Source: Fasciola hepatica (Eukaryota; Platyhelminthes; Trematoda; Plagiorchiida; Fasciolidae). Taken from it: a DNA stretch of 64,000 nt. Below the pieces are notes generated by a model. It was not told the DNA's origin and did not search any database. It was given only the letters and a program-made list of their open reading frames with translations. Every line of letters begins with the position of its first letter. Positions within the stretch are counted from its first letter, which is position 1. The stretch is from contig CANUEZ040000199.1 in assembly GCA_948099385.1 (NCBI GenBank), positions 3,420,001-3,484,000 on the forward strand, read 5' to 3'. Positions 24,454 through 36,506 of the stretch are shown piece after piece. The position numbers were made by a program, and so were the translations under genes.

Positions 24454-27400
24454 GGATGTTAACCAATGATAAGGCCACAATCAGCAATCGGCAGGTTGCG
24501 GTGCCTTCTGCTGAAACCACTACAGTACTAGTGCGCCGAGTCCGTCAAACGTAACTGAACTGACGGGAGAAAATGTTTTGGTAATTTGCGGGAACCAATC
24601 CCATACGTGGTAAGGAGCACATGCATTTCTCCGTTGGCGTATTTTCACGGAAACGAACGAATCCACTACGAGCCTCAATGGTGAGAGGCACCTTATCCGC
24701 AATTCAAAAGAAACAAACAATTTTCGATGCAGCAGCACAACAACCAGCAAAAGGTTGTTTCGGTACTGGTGATGCCAGAGAGGAAGAAGAAATAGAAAAG
24801 AAAGAATGACAGAAGGAAATAAAGAAGGAAGAACAAGAGCGAAAGGTGGGTCATAGGAAAAGGCAAGTTTTCTTACGCTTTTAAATGCCTGTTCCAACAA
24901 TGCGAGACCGGTACACACGGCCTCCTGCACACCGTGACGGTTTGAATCAGTGGTGGAATCCTAAGACGAGATAGCCGCAAGATGTGTAAATCAGAGAGGC
25001 AACTCGAGTAAAGCATGCAGCGTAATTTATACGGAACGGCCCTCGAAAACGGGAAACGTTATGTACAAAAAATGTAATAACTGCAATGATCGAGACGGGT
25101 TGTCGTTGAGGATGGTAACTGAATTTGCACTTTCTTATTCCTTGGCGGTAACATGCACATTTAATCAAATTTTGTGTGTCAATTAAGGGCTAGTCAGCTA
25201 AACATGGTTAAGAGGTCAACATAGCAAGAGTGAGTATCAGTAACCAATAATCATGAATGAGCCTTGAAGCTGCATGAGGAATCATATTATACAAATCATG
25301 AATATGTTGAGTGGTTTAGTATCGATTGGTTTGACTGTGTCGTTAAAGCCAGCGAGGTGTTCAAGTTAACATTGCATGGCGAAGATCAGGTTATAGGTAG
25401 GAAGATGGCTACGCATCATGACGAACGAAACTTTATGCCATACCACTGATCGTTATGATATCTTAGTTAGGTTAGGGCTGAGAAATAGTAGTCAGAGAAA
25501 AACCTCGATCCGTGAGCAGTTTGTGGTTCTTCCAAGTGAACTAGATTCACTGAAGTTCCCAACATTCAGGAGTACAAAGTAAATACACAAAATTGAACTG
25601 CAAATTGATTGGTAGTAAATGCTGTGCTAAGAGGTCACCTACCGCTGAGAAAATACTACATAAGTTGCTGTCCGTCTCGGACTTTCTATGCAACGCCCTG
25701 CTAAATTGACAAAATAACCAGTTTATTCACTGTGAAAGAGTCCTTGTTAGGTTATCTACCATTTAGGGCCAGCTTGTTTAACTTAGGTAGTTTATTCTGA
25801 TCACCATATGGATAAAATAGCATCCCTGAAGATGAAGGTGGTAAACCATCACGTAGATTTTGGTGTAAATCGAGGTAAAAATGCAGTAATTTTCCTTGTG
25901 ATAAATTTGAATCTTCTGAAATCTAACTACTGCTAACGTTTCCAGTAGTAGTATAATGAATTATTACTTTCTGGAGTGTACCTACTACCAAAGAAAGCAG
26001 AATACACTGAGACCAACTAGTAATAAATTCGACCAATAAACAACATAAGTGAGTGGCCCACAAAGTAGAGCAATACAGTTCGTTACACTGATTCAGTGTA
26101 TAGCATGATCTGTAAACAGAACCATCAAATTTACAGACACGAGTGGAAGGACGATTCGTGGTATTCTGATGGCAGACACCACAGAAATGACTGACTTGGA
26201 TAAATTGTATTCTCCCATGCCCCAGACGCACAAAGGAATGATGCTCGTGATATCCTCCGACAGACTACTGAAGATTACTCTAATTGTGTGCGATCCAACG
26301 TAGGATAATTCAATCTGCTTCCATCACACACTCCACTCAAAGTTCCATTCACTCTACACTTATTACGTATACAGTGCTTTTTCCAGTTATACCAAGCCTA
26401 CTTCCACATATACTGTTTTACAATCCGTGGCTCCCATCAATAATATCTAAGAAGCTTCACTGTTCCACTACTGTCCGGAATTTTCAAAGTCATTATTGTA
26501 AACTAGCTGAATTTCTGAGCTAAGTTTTAATGTGCAACCCTCCATTTTCCATACCCTCAATTTTCGAATATACCAACTGGACAATTCCAGACTGAAATGC
26601 GGACGCCTGTCTACGCAAAAAGCTGACCCATCATATATGCAAATATTGGTTTTCACATTTTGTGAAATTAAATCAAAACTCAATGTGTGTATTTGCTACG
26701 AGTGTAATTCACTGACACAACTAACTGGTCGCATTCATTTGATTCTCCTCTGTACGGTCAACCACCCTATTTTTCATAAAAATTCCTATTTTGCAATGGG
26801 AGCGTGAACAAAACCGCTGACAAGGCAGCATAGACGCTCCGCAAACCCCCCTTGCTCCTGTGTGAATTATCAGCTGTTCAGTACTGATTTGCCTACTAAT
26901 CACAATTACAGTAATCAGCTTAACATCGCCATCCTCATGGGTTATTAGTTAAAATTTTGAATACACTGAATATTTGGTAGGCCGTACATCTGTTGCAATT
27001 GCATATGGGTGAGTTAAGTATTTCGTCAAAAATTAATATACACATAAGATAAAAGATCTGTTCGGTCGGACGGCGGGGTTTCAAATCAGCTTCCTCCGTC
27101 CAGACTTCGATCATTTTGTTCTTCAGTGAATACCATTGAAACCCACTGAAACAAATGAGAGATTCCAGAGAAATTTTGACTAGCTTTGCTACAGGTAGCA
27201 GATATCTTGTCTGCAGTCTGAGGAATCACGTAGTAACAATATTTACCAAACGATTCCGTCAACCAAACCATGACAATACATTTCTGGATAGGAGAAGGTA
27301 GCCACTTGTGGGACTGGGTGAGAGATACTTATTATGTCCTTCAAGCAAATGTATGATCGATTAGATAACACCATTGACTGTGGAAGTGCTGATACCCTTA

Positions 27401-27544
27401 CCGGTACGAAAGTGTGCTGCTTTTATGCAGGGATCTGAAAATGGAATCACACGAGCTAGAGACAATAGGTGGCGAGTAGCGAGGATCGATTGTTTATGAC
27501 CACAGTAGCTGCTTCAGGTCACTCGTTACTGAGGCTCAGTATGA
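24454..27544. other. About 3 kb without a recognised gene
   Basis: Overlapping ORFs on both strands at 24520-24930 (minus, 136 codons, GTG opening) and 24621-24809 (plus, Glu/Lys-rich end). Neither has a motif I can name, and the overlap means at most one is real. Nothing else seen. Confidence 0.4.
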
Positions 27545-28790
27545 TTAGTTGTGAAAGAAATAAAAGGAAAAACACTCGTTTCTAATGCTTTTAATTTCAC
27601 AATGCTTGTGAAAAAATAATACCTGTTGCTGTTCCATTGTTTGTGCAGAATGGAGATCTTCTGGTTTGCCGACTTTCGAACACGCAACACATAATTGTCC
27701 ATGCGAGAAGCAATCCATGCCTATGTCTACACTACACAATCCTAACGATTGGCCCTGAGCTTCTTCAATGGTGATTGTAAAGGCCAATCGAATTGGCAAT
27801 TGCAGTCTCCGAAACTAAAATGGCATATCCGTTGGAATTGTAGGCATGCGACGAATGAGAACATATTCACATTTGGAAAGACCTGCCAATGTTGTCGTTT
27901 CTGTGACGCTGCTCGTTAATTTGTCACTGCAAGCCTCGCACCATCGCGAAGCTTTGGCTGGTTGATATTTCGCAACATGATAAATGGGTGCCGATTTTCG
28001 ATTACAGTACGTGCAGTAGCATCTCTGATAGATCGAGTGAATTCAAAACTTCTGTCGGGTAATTACTCGCTTCACCTATTTCCACAACAGTGTCGACCAA
28101 CTTCTAAATGACTGCCTTGCTTTGAATGGTAGACTAAATAATTTTGTTAAGTTCACAGACGTTTTTCTTCTTAACGACAATAATAGCTCGTTCATTCCAC
28201 CAATCATGATCCTTATAGTTTTTCTGAACGCTGGGATATATACATTTTCAACCAGCTCTTCTTTTGACTTCGCTGAATTACAGATATTATGAGGCAATGA
28301 AAATAGCCATGAGGCCAGATCAACCTGCACCTTTCTGTCCCCGATTTCCAGCAATCGATATGAGAATATCTAAGCTGGTCAATCGTTTTGCAGCTGAACG
28401 CGCATATTTGTGGCCAATTTTACCGTATTCACTTTTCGCCACAATGTGGGGTATGACAGACAAGCATTTATTTCGTTCGCTGGTGTCGACTGAGGAATTA
28501 TGGGCAATGTTTTCCTGAAATCACCTGCAACCAATATCAACGCGTTTCCAAATGGCCTGAAGTTTCCACACAAGTCTTGCATTGATCAATCAGGACCCTC
28601 GAGCTATTTGGTTGCACCATTGTGCATTCATCCCAAACTTTCTGTTGTTTTCCAACGTAGTCACTCGAGCGCTGTTGACAAGAAGAACCACCGCGTGTGC
28701 AGCGAGTATCACCCATCTCTATTTGGCAGCTTGATAAAGCTTTTTGAAGCAAATTATTGCAAACGTGAGATTGCGATTCTCGATAAGTGA
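27545..28790 (-). pseudogene. Helitron Pif1-like helicase relic
   Basis: C-terminal SF1B (Pif1-type) helicase part of a Helitron rolling-circle transposon, read from about 28790 down in shifting frames. Motifs in order: Walker B as VWDECTM (about 28645), motif III region ALILVAGDFRKTLPIIP with NEINACL and LATNMRVQLQND (28582-28379; the usual Gln of GDFRQTLP is Lys), MLRNINQPKLRDGARLAVTN (about 27980-27922), VLIRRMPTIPTDMPF (about 27870-27826), PIRLAFTITIEEAQGQSL (from 27799) and SHGQLCVACSKVGKP, where the arginine finger expected in CSRVGKP is Lys. At least three stops or frame changes. The Walker A loop and the Rep/HUH nuclease domain were not found, nor the TC and CTRR termini. Confidence 0.85.
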
Positions 28791-29749
28791 TAGAAAAAAT
28801 TGTTTGGCATTAGATAGTTTGCAGTATCTGATCTGCTGTGTGACTGGTAATACAAAAAAATGGTTCTCAATAAGGAATTTTTACAACTAGATTTTACATG
28901 CCTTCAACGTACTTTACATGCACCATAAGGATCAAACAGTTTATTGTGCGATATTTTCAGGAGGAATAGGTAATATTAACATTACCGTGCCACTGCATGC
29001 GATAAGACTGTCAGAAAGTAATCTGGACCACTAGCTTCGTTGCCCTTTAAACTTCAGAGAAATCGACATCATGGTGATATTTATCCATCGATAATCTTGA
29101 GTTCGCAGCAGCTTTTACCGGTGAGAATATTGTAAATTATACGGTCCAGGCAATGAGACAGGACGCTCACATCCCAGGTACAGTTTTCAATAATTTACTT
29201 GCTGAAAAGCGCAGCTATAGTTGGGTACGGAATACAGTCTAAATGTGCTTGGTTTTCACGATTTGAAAAACACAGCAAGTTCAGTAGGCTGCACGTCTGT
29301 TGCATTTAATTCCGTCTGTATCTTAGTTTCCTGATCACCAATTATGGCATCATATTTGCTTTTACAATGTTGCGCAACTGAATTCGTGGCACGGTGAACG
29401 ATGAGACGTGGATAGCTTCAGAGTAATATTTGTCTTTGCTCTGTACGCGAACCGTACTGATGCACACACAATCGCAATTCAAGTGTGTTGGAAAAAGTAG
29501 GACTTTCTTACAGAATGCGCAACGTTTTGCTGTTCTTGTATACAAAGGGAAACAGGGTTATTTGGCACTAAATTATACGTATAAACGGTAATTTCAATTA
29601 TTATCTATCGTTCACAAAGCACTTACTGTGAGATATTACTAATGTTTTCAACCTCACTCGGCATTTTTCGATGCAGGTTTGTTTTCAGCTTGCAGAATGT
29701 AAAAGTGGATGCCGTACTCAGCAGTGTACACATTGTGGTATTACACGGG
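28791..29749. other. No gene recognised; possible Helitron flank
   Basis: No motif identified. The minus-strand ORF 29342-29545 is faintly like 39302-39547, too weak to name. Confidence 0.35.
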
Positions 29750-30690
29750 ATCTATAAATTGGCCGAATCTCCTCAAAGGATTAAAGAATTTCCCTAGCAG
29801 TGTAGGAAAAACGAACGGCGATTTGGAGCTCACCCATTTAGAGAATGTTTTTTTCGTCTAGTATACCATTGAGATGGACGCAATATTTAGCCATATCACT
29901 CTTGGTAACTGGTATTGTGGGAGTAGCCTGCAGTCATCGAGCCTGGGAAGAACGTTTGATGACTCAAGTGTCTGAGATATCGAGGTATGCAATAAAGGTA
30001 CACTGCAAATTGACACAAATGAAGAGCAAGTTTTTTTTCAATGAAATCGATAATCTGGATGCTTAAACTGCAGATGCAGTTAAACAATGAATAACTGAGA
30101 GAGCCCTCGAAAGCTTGCATAACTTTTAAATCGAGGCATCCACTTCCAGTACGTAACATCAACTGAGTTCTATTCCATTGAAGAACTGAAGCGTGTGGCT
30201 TTTTCCTAGTTTTATTCACGAATTTAACTTTGGGCAGTTATTTGATATTGTCAACCTTAAATTTGATCAGATTGGAGGAATGGAAATGGATTTTTTCAAA
30301 ACTTCACCTTGTCAACTGTAAAGTTCAGGAATGGCCAACAAAACAAACCTCTCAGATATCAGAAAATGCTCTTCCATCTGAGTTGATCGAAATATGACTG
30401 GAAAACCATCTGTCCTCAACGTCCAGTAAATTTCTTCGGATATAATATGTATCACTCGCCCTTCCCAGTAATATGGTCAGGTGCCGCCAGTTGAACGGCG
30501 ACTTATTGATATGTGAGGTTGCGGTAGTTATTAGGGATTCAGATTTTTTCGTTTGGTAAGCGGATATCCATGTTTGGACTTAACAATCCGCAGTTTCACT
30601 CTGAGTGTGGTCGATCAGTTGTTTGAGTTGGTCTAGTTTTAATACGAAAGACAATCCAATACTGATTCAGAAATGTTAACGCAAGACTAA
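29750..30690 (-). repeat. Dispersed repeat R3, copy 1
   Basis: About 940 bp that align, reverse-complemented, with 56820-57760. Anchors include CAAACAACTGATCGACCACA and GTGAAACTGCGGATT. Within it the minus-strand ORF 30219-29896 shares a peptide with the plus-strand ORF 57414-57629: here NCICSLSIQIIDFI and FAVYLYCIPR, there NCIYNLDIQIIEFI and SAVYLQCIPR. The family is not recognised. Either a decayed gene-derived repeat or an element that once encoded this peptide. Confidence 0.8.
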
Positions 30691-33600
30691 CAAGCGGGAG
30701 AATTTCGGATAACTTATCATGGAAAGTTAGGGGAGTCATAGAAAAACACAAATTTATTAACGTGAATGGACGATTTTCTTCGAAACACTTTGTCTATGCA
30801 CTACATATTTCAATAATAGCATATTACCATTTAAAATCTAACTTTCTGTTGGGATACTAGTTCCACACAGTCCTCTAAAAAGACTTGACATCTTTCAGGC
30901 ACCCAGCGTGCACTTGCCTCACGGATGCCACTTTAGCATTATCCGGGACATTCACAGAACAAGGTGGATTCAATGGGTTAATGCTGAGTTTGAAATGAAA
31001 TCAAATTCAGGAAAAGCCCCTCGAGACGGCCTGCCTGGATCAATGGCTTATTCAAATTTCACCTTTACAACTCCTCGCTTACTGAAAAGAAATGCATCAC
31101 TTATTCTCCTCCCTCCACTTGTTTAATTTTGGTATGCACGTTGGAGCCAGTAATGTGCATTGTTTTTTGAGGAAGTCCGATCACGATGACTTTTCCCCTA
31201 ACATTTGCCTACTAACAAGTTTCAAAGTAGAAGATTGTGACATTCGCAATTTCTGGAGTGTACTATGTAATCTTGTCCGCACTGTGCGAGGGAACAATGA
31301 TATGCTTCTTTATGATCCAAATCACATCATTATCTGCATTATGCTGCACCAGTGGAATGTCATTTGTTGCTGTTTTTGCGAGAGGACAATTACCGACGCC
31401 CCTAATGGAAAAGCGGCCGAGCATATGATGTACCAGAAATGTTGCATATTTTGATATGTGGTTTTTTGAACAAAACCAAATTGGGTTTTTCATACATTTC
31501 TTTTGTAAATCAAGGATCTGATTTTAAAGGCAAACAACCTTGGTTACTGAATTATTTTATCGCTCCACAGTGAGTTCGCAAATTGCAAGAAACCCTCTGA
31601 GATAACAGTTTGGAACGTGCTGCTGTCTTCCTGTTAGTGGACAGTTCAAAGTCAAAATCACGAATGAGCTGGAGACAAGTGCAGTGCGCATATGCTTCCG
31701 TTTGGATGGGCAACGGCCAATTCAGTCACACGAATACAAAGTTCACTCAGCTCCAGTGAAAAGACAGGAAAGTGACAGCTACGAAATTATGCCAAGATAA
31801 GTGTTATAACTCCAGTTATTCAGCATGCACGATTTGATGTGCAACAATCTCTGTTCTGTACTATTATTTTTGAATTGAAAGAACGCAGTGCGGCTTGGTT
31901 ACAAAAAGCCCCATTGTTATATTGTGCAGGTAGATCTGACTAGTTCTTTCCAGAAACCCAGACGCAAGGTGGCAAGATGAACTAGTTAGTCTACCTCGTC
32001 TAATAGTTATCAGTTAATTGCAGATGCACTACTTGGACCGATCGCTTCCGTTTCTTGAATTACGCTGATTAGGATAGTTACGCAGTGATTACAGCAAATA
32101 TGCGAGGGTTCTCACCGCGATTAACTGTATACCCACACCCTCTTGAACATCACTCGGTAGTGATATTGGGAGCATTCTACACACGTATACGTTATTCGTA
32201 TTCTAATCATTCTTTACACGTATTCCTGCAAGAACATGTCCAATCTGGTGCAATCTTGAAACCAACTGGGCAACGTCATCATGGCTAACTGTTCGATTTG
32301 ATTCGATATAGAAGGAATGTCTGAGTAATCCCAGGAAATTTTATCAAACATCCGCATACTTTCAGGTCGGGACATTTGATCCCTCACGCCATATGGAGGA
32401 AATCCTATTTGTTTGCTAGTTAGTAGTGTTGATTAGACATCATCAACAGCAGCACGGTTTCACCGAGTATCGACCAAAACTCAAGTCACAGATGAATAAT
32501 TTTAGTTCCACTTTCTCCGTCGTGCAAATCCGTGCTGCCTCATAGCAGCTCACTTCATTCCCACATTATATGGTGAGAATTATATGGTAAGAATCATTCA
32601 TTAGCTTGTTATACTATAAAATGCTCATGCACATAAGCATCGTTTCTATGTGTTTGTAATTTTCTACGAGATGTATTGTATAAACAGCTCGGTAACCGGA
32701 AACCATGCATCTGAAAAACACCATAAACATTTAACTACATCAAACTGGGTATTTGCATCACAGTTATAGAGTCCATTTTCAGCCATCTCTTATTCGATCA
32801 CAGAAGGAAATCACGTGGTTTTTATACCTCACGTTTCTTCGTTGATTTCAGTCTGTGGTACGTCATCAAGTTACTTGTCGCTTCATCGTCCATAATTGTT
32901 TTCAAACGATGAAATGCTTATTCATGTGGTGGTATGCAAAGTACACGGCAATTCTCTCCGTGACCAGTTACAAAGCTTCGAGATCGTCCTTTACTCTCCT
33001 CTGTTCCGAGAAGCGATGTCGTGCTTGACCTTTGCGCGGTTTTGTCGCTCTCCAATGGCGGACGACTTCTTCAGCTGTTGTGGTTCTTCATGCTATCGGT
33101 GTAGATCACTCCGATGCACATTGTTCTATTCTTAATCGCGACCTGTATCATAAACCAAATAACCGACTTTCGATATCGAATACGGCCCTCTCCACCTAAG
33201 CATTCAGTAAGCAAGCATATATGGGACCTAACTGGACCTCGAGTGGGCAAACGCTTTGCATTCGATGGACATTTCCATTGAAAATGATGGCCAACGCCAC
33301 CGCGGCCCTAATAGTCCCCGGATGGGCTTAGTCCACCTCCCGGTTTTTTTAATTCTAGTACCGCCATTTCCCATATAAACTAACCCAAAACTCTACCAAG
33401 AATTAAATTTAAACAGAAGTTACCAGTGACAAAAAATATGATGCAATCACTAGAAACATGGGTGTTTCAGTAATTTAAGCTTGAACTACTAGGAAATGTA
33501 TATACTTGTAATAATCAGAAAATTTTATGAGCCCATGTAGGCTTTTTCGATTATCACAAAACAATTTTCTACCCGGCAGTAGACCACTTTACCCAGCCTC

Positions 33601-34048
33601 AGACCATTTCAGTGAGGCGTTTGCCCACCATTTGCCCATTGGGCCGACTGTTTAACAGCGTTTTCCCAAGGTGGCACTGAACAATGCGCTTTCGTGATCT
33701 ACGGCCCTTATTCATTCCATCACGACGCTGCCTTCAATCATTCTGTTTCACGTGTAATCAGCACACGGTAGATTTGCTTCGCCCGTTCTTGGGTTACTTC
33801 CAAGTTCTATTGTTCTCCATCTCTTACGATATGAATTTCGACAAATTCCTTCTAAAAGGTTGACTGCAGACCAACTTTAAGGTCATCAGACAATCTCCTT
33901 ATTCTGTCATACATCAACTGAAACAAAGCGTACCTCGTGCTGGACTTCCTGCAAGAACTGTGATAAAAACAACAGCAACAATGGCGCAGCTTTGTCCCAA
34001 TTTCCACCTTCTACCATCAGCCGTTTCTTGGTAGTGAATCATAGAGAG
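30691..34048. other. No gene recognised
   Basis: Background with short ORFs only (31092-31454 plus is the longest, 120 codons, no motif). A GC-richer patch at about 32980-33350 has no identifiable content. Confidence 0.45.
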
Positions 34049-34111
34049 GTTTCGTGAATAATCATAGAGAGTCGCGGGAGTAGGGTACGAAGCGGTGTCC
34101 CCAGCACCGTT
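34049..34111 (-). mobile_element. Small fragment of RTE lineage-1 5' region
   Basis: About 63 bases, including AGTAGGGTACGAAGCGGTGT and CCCAGCACCGTT, match 47681-47745 near the start of the endonuclease frame of the RTE element at 44578-48307, in the same orientation. The phrase CCGTTTCTTGGTAGTG occurs on both sides (about 34021 and 34107), a possible short direct duplication. Confidence 0.65.
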
Positions 34112-36298
34112 TCTTGGTAGTGCGATAGGGCTCTTCCGTAGTGTCAGGTTTGGTGGTGATACCGGTCCGCAGTTATCCTTCGAATTCCTAGTTTATTCAG
34201 GTAGGCACAAAGTTTTTCATTTTCAAAGTAGTGAACATGATCGGCGATGGTCCATCTTGGTAGTCCGTTGTACCGGACTGTCACTCAGTTATTGAGTAAT
34301 TCGTAAAGAACTGAACTCTCACCCTGAAGTCAAAGAGCAAAAGCTTCCTTTATTAGGAGTACTATAGGACAACATATATCAAACAAGGATAATATCGTGC
34401 ATCATGTTGCGGACAAACCGGCCATAATATAATGATAGTCAGATAGATAGCCAACTGTGAGCTCATTTGAATCAGATGGTGAGTGCATGAATGAAAAGTC
34501 CATTTTTATAATAACACGGTGATTCTTCTAAAATTAGCTTGTCAGTTAGCAGTGCTGATCTTGAGAACGAGGACACATGGTCACCAATATGAATTTTCGA
34601 ACCGAGTAATATGGCACAGTATCTTGAAATGGATTCTCCGTCCATGAATGCTCCATCAGATTCAAATGAGAATACATCTGTAAACCAAATGTGAAGTGCT
34701 GAAGTATATGAATGATTGGGCAGAGGAGTATCGGGTCAGCACACCTCATGAGCGGTAACAACCGCGAATGGGGTCGTATGCTACCGGGTGAATTTTGTCC
34801 TGTCATCCAGATACAATGCCAGACTAATCATTTCGGTAGTTCAATATGGCTTCAAAACGCCAAAGCAACGACGGACTACAAGTGTACGCAACGGTAATAC
34901 AAGACTAAGTCAACTGGTTCATAACGAGTGTCGTTATTCGTTTGAAGTGTCCGACGAATCGACGGCCAGAAGAGACGTAGTTGCCTGAAAGAGCGGTCGC
35001 ACAAGCAGTAAAAGACAAAGACGGTGTCATTATCATGAGGAAATAGTGTGATCAGTCGAGAAGACTAAGGTCTAATTTTAGTCACTCGCACAGATGAGGC
35101 AATAAACTAAAAAGTACTAGTTCCTTTGCGGTAGGACGCATTCAAATTACGCAAACAATCTTGAAGAATCGACAGAGTTCGTCGAATAGACTCAGATCGG
35201 AGGTCAGAAACAGGATGAGGTGGAAAAAATACACCAGTGTACTTAGTTCGACCACAAAGAATGCTCACCGATGTAGCTTAGAGAATACGCGAGAAATAAG
35301 AAGCGCCAAATCAGAAAGAATTACGTTGACATTGAAATGAAAGACTGAGGTAGAGAAGTCGTTTTCTATGGAGGTGAGTCCGATTTTCTCGTCCGCACTA
35401 GGTGAATCGTTAACCCTATGACTGACTACAATACATTCGATGGCCACTATATTGGCGAGTCTGTCAGAAATGTTGACAGCTTCAATATAACGCTAGAAAT
35501 TTTCAGTCATAGCCCCGATTTTCTGATTACCTCGCAATGACTTCAGATCAACGGATAACAATTCACCTATCTGTGACACTGGAATTATTGGCAATGAACA
35601 TTTTGTCGCCTGCGTGTCGGATCTCAACAGCCTGTATCGTTCGCTGGTCGGGACCTAGTTCATCTCATCAATTAGAACATTTTGCCAACACACTATTTGT
35701 TGAACAAATTAATATGATCGACTGTAGCCTATGTGCACCAATTCATGGCTCCCTTTGACTAGTGGCGTGCACATGTATCAAGCACAGCCGATAAGGATCC
35801 CTTGTATCCCGCCAATCGAGTCGTGAGTATATCAGTGGTGTTTAGATTGAACTGTTTCCAAGCTGATCATTATAGGAGTTATTCATCGTTTTTCATGTGT
35901 GTCTCCATTTGCCAGATCATTCATCAATTATTTAGTTGACGATCTTGTCGTCTTTGGTCTATCAGTTCCTGTGGAGGTGTCCCTATGCCTATAATTCCGA
36001 AACGTGAACATGAAACTTGAAAATATGACGGATCTCAAGGCGGGAAATTCTCATTCTCGGGTGTCACAATCTCGGTATTGCTATCCGTTCTTCGACCAGT
36101 GATTTAGATGAGGATCGGTTGTGTGAAAGCGGTAAATGGCTCGTGTGTGATAAACGGCTAGTTCCCAATACAGCAAGAAGAGTAATGTCGTCAGCAATGA
36201 AATTGGTCACATTTGTTACGTGCACTCATCCGCACATCGTAGACGATTACACATATTTCATACTATAGAGGGGAGTTATTGTCCGAAGGAACCAAACA
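34112..36298. other. No gene recognised
   Basis: Short ORFs only, none with a known motif. Confidence 0.45.
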
Positions 36299-36500
36299 TC
36301 AATATAAGGTCGGAATCGGAGAAGATTGAACCAGGGTGATCACAAATATTTTGTCTGGATAGAGTTCATAGAAAAGTCTTTTGTTGAGTCGCGAATTATG
36401 AGGGTGTCGTCTATGTATCAAGTGTACATTTATAGACTGTCGATGGTGATGCACAGTGGTCCAGTTTCGAGTTTTGCTAAGAATATATCCGCAAGAAGGG
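36299..36500 (-). pseudogene. Inverted duplicate of Penelope RT palm
   Basis: The minus strand repeats the palm region of the adjacent plus-strand Penelope RT: LGPLLADIFLAKLETGPL, then a stop, MYT, another stop and YIDDTLIIRDSTKDF. It matches 36711-36850 at about 87 percent by hand count. YIDD corresponds to the catalytic YxDD box. The TGA just before YIDD is shared with the other copy, while the second stop (TAA, where the other copy has TAT) is private. Unlike its partner this copy keeps the reading frame across the A-rich run after IIRDST. Confidence 0.9.
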
Positions 36501-36506
36501 GCCCAA

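Noticed and set aside
24520..24930. 136-codon minus-strand ORF overlapped by a plus-strand ORF (24621-24809)
   Set aside because: No motif in either, a non-ATG start for the longer one, and no copy elsewhere. Not enough to call a gene.
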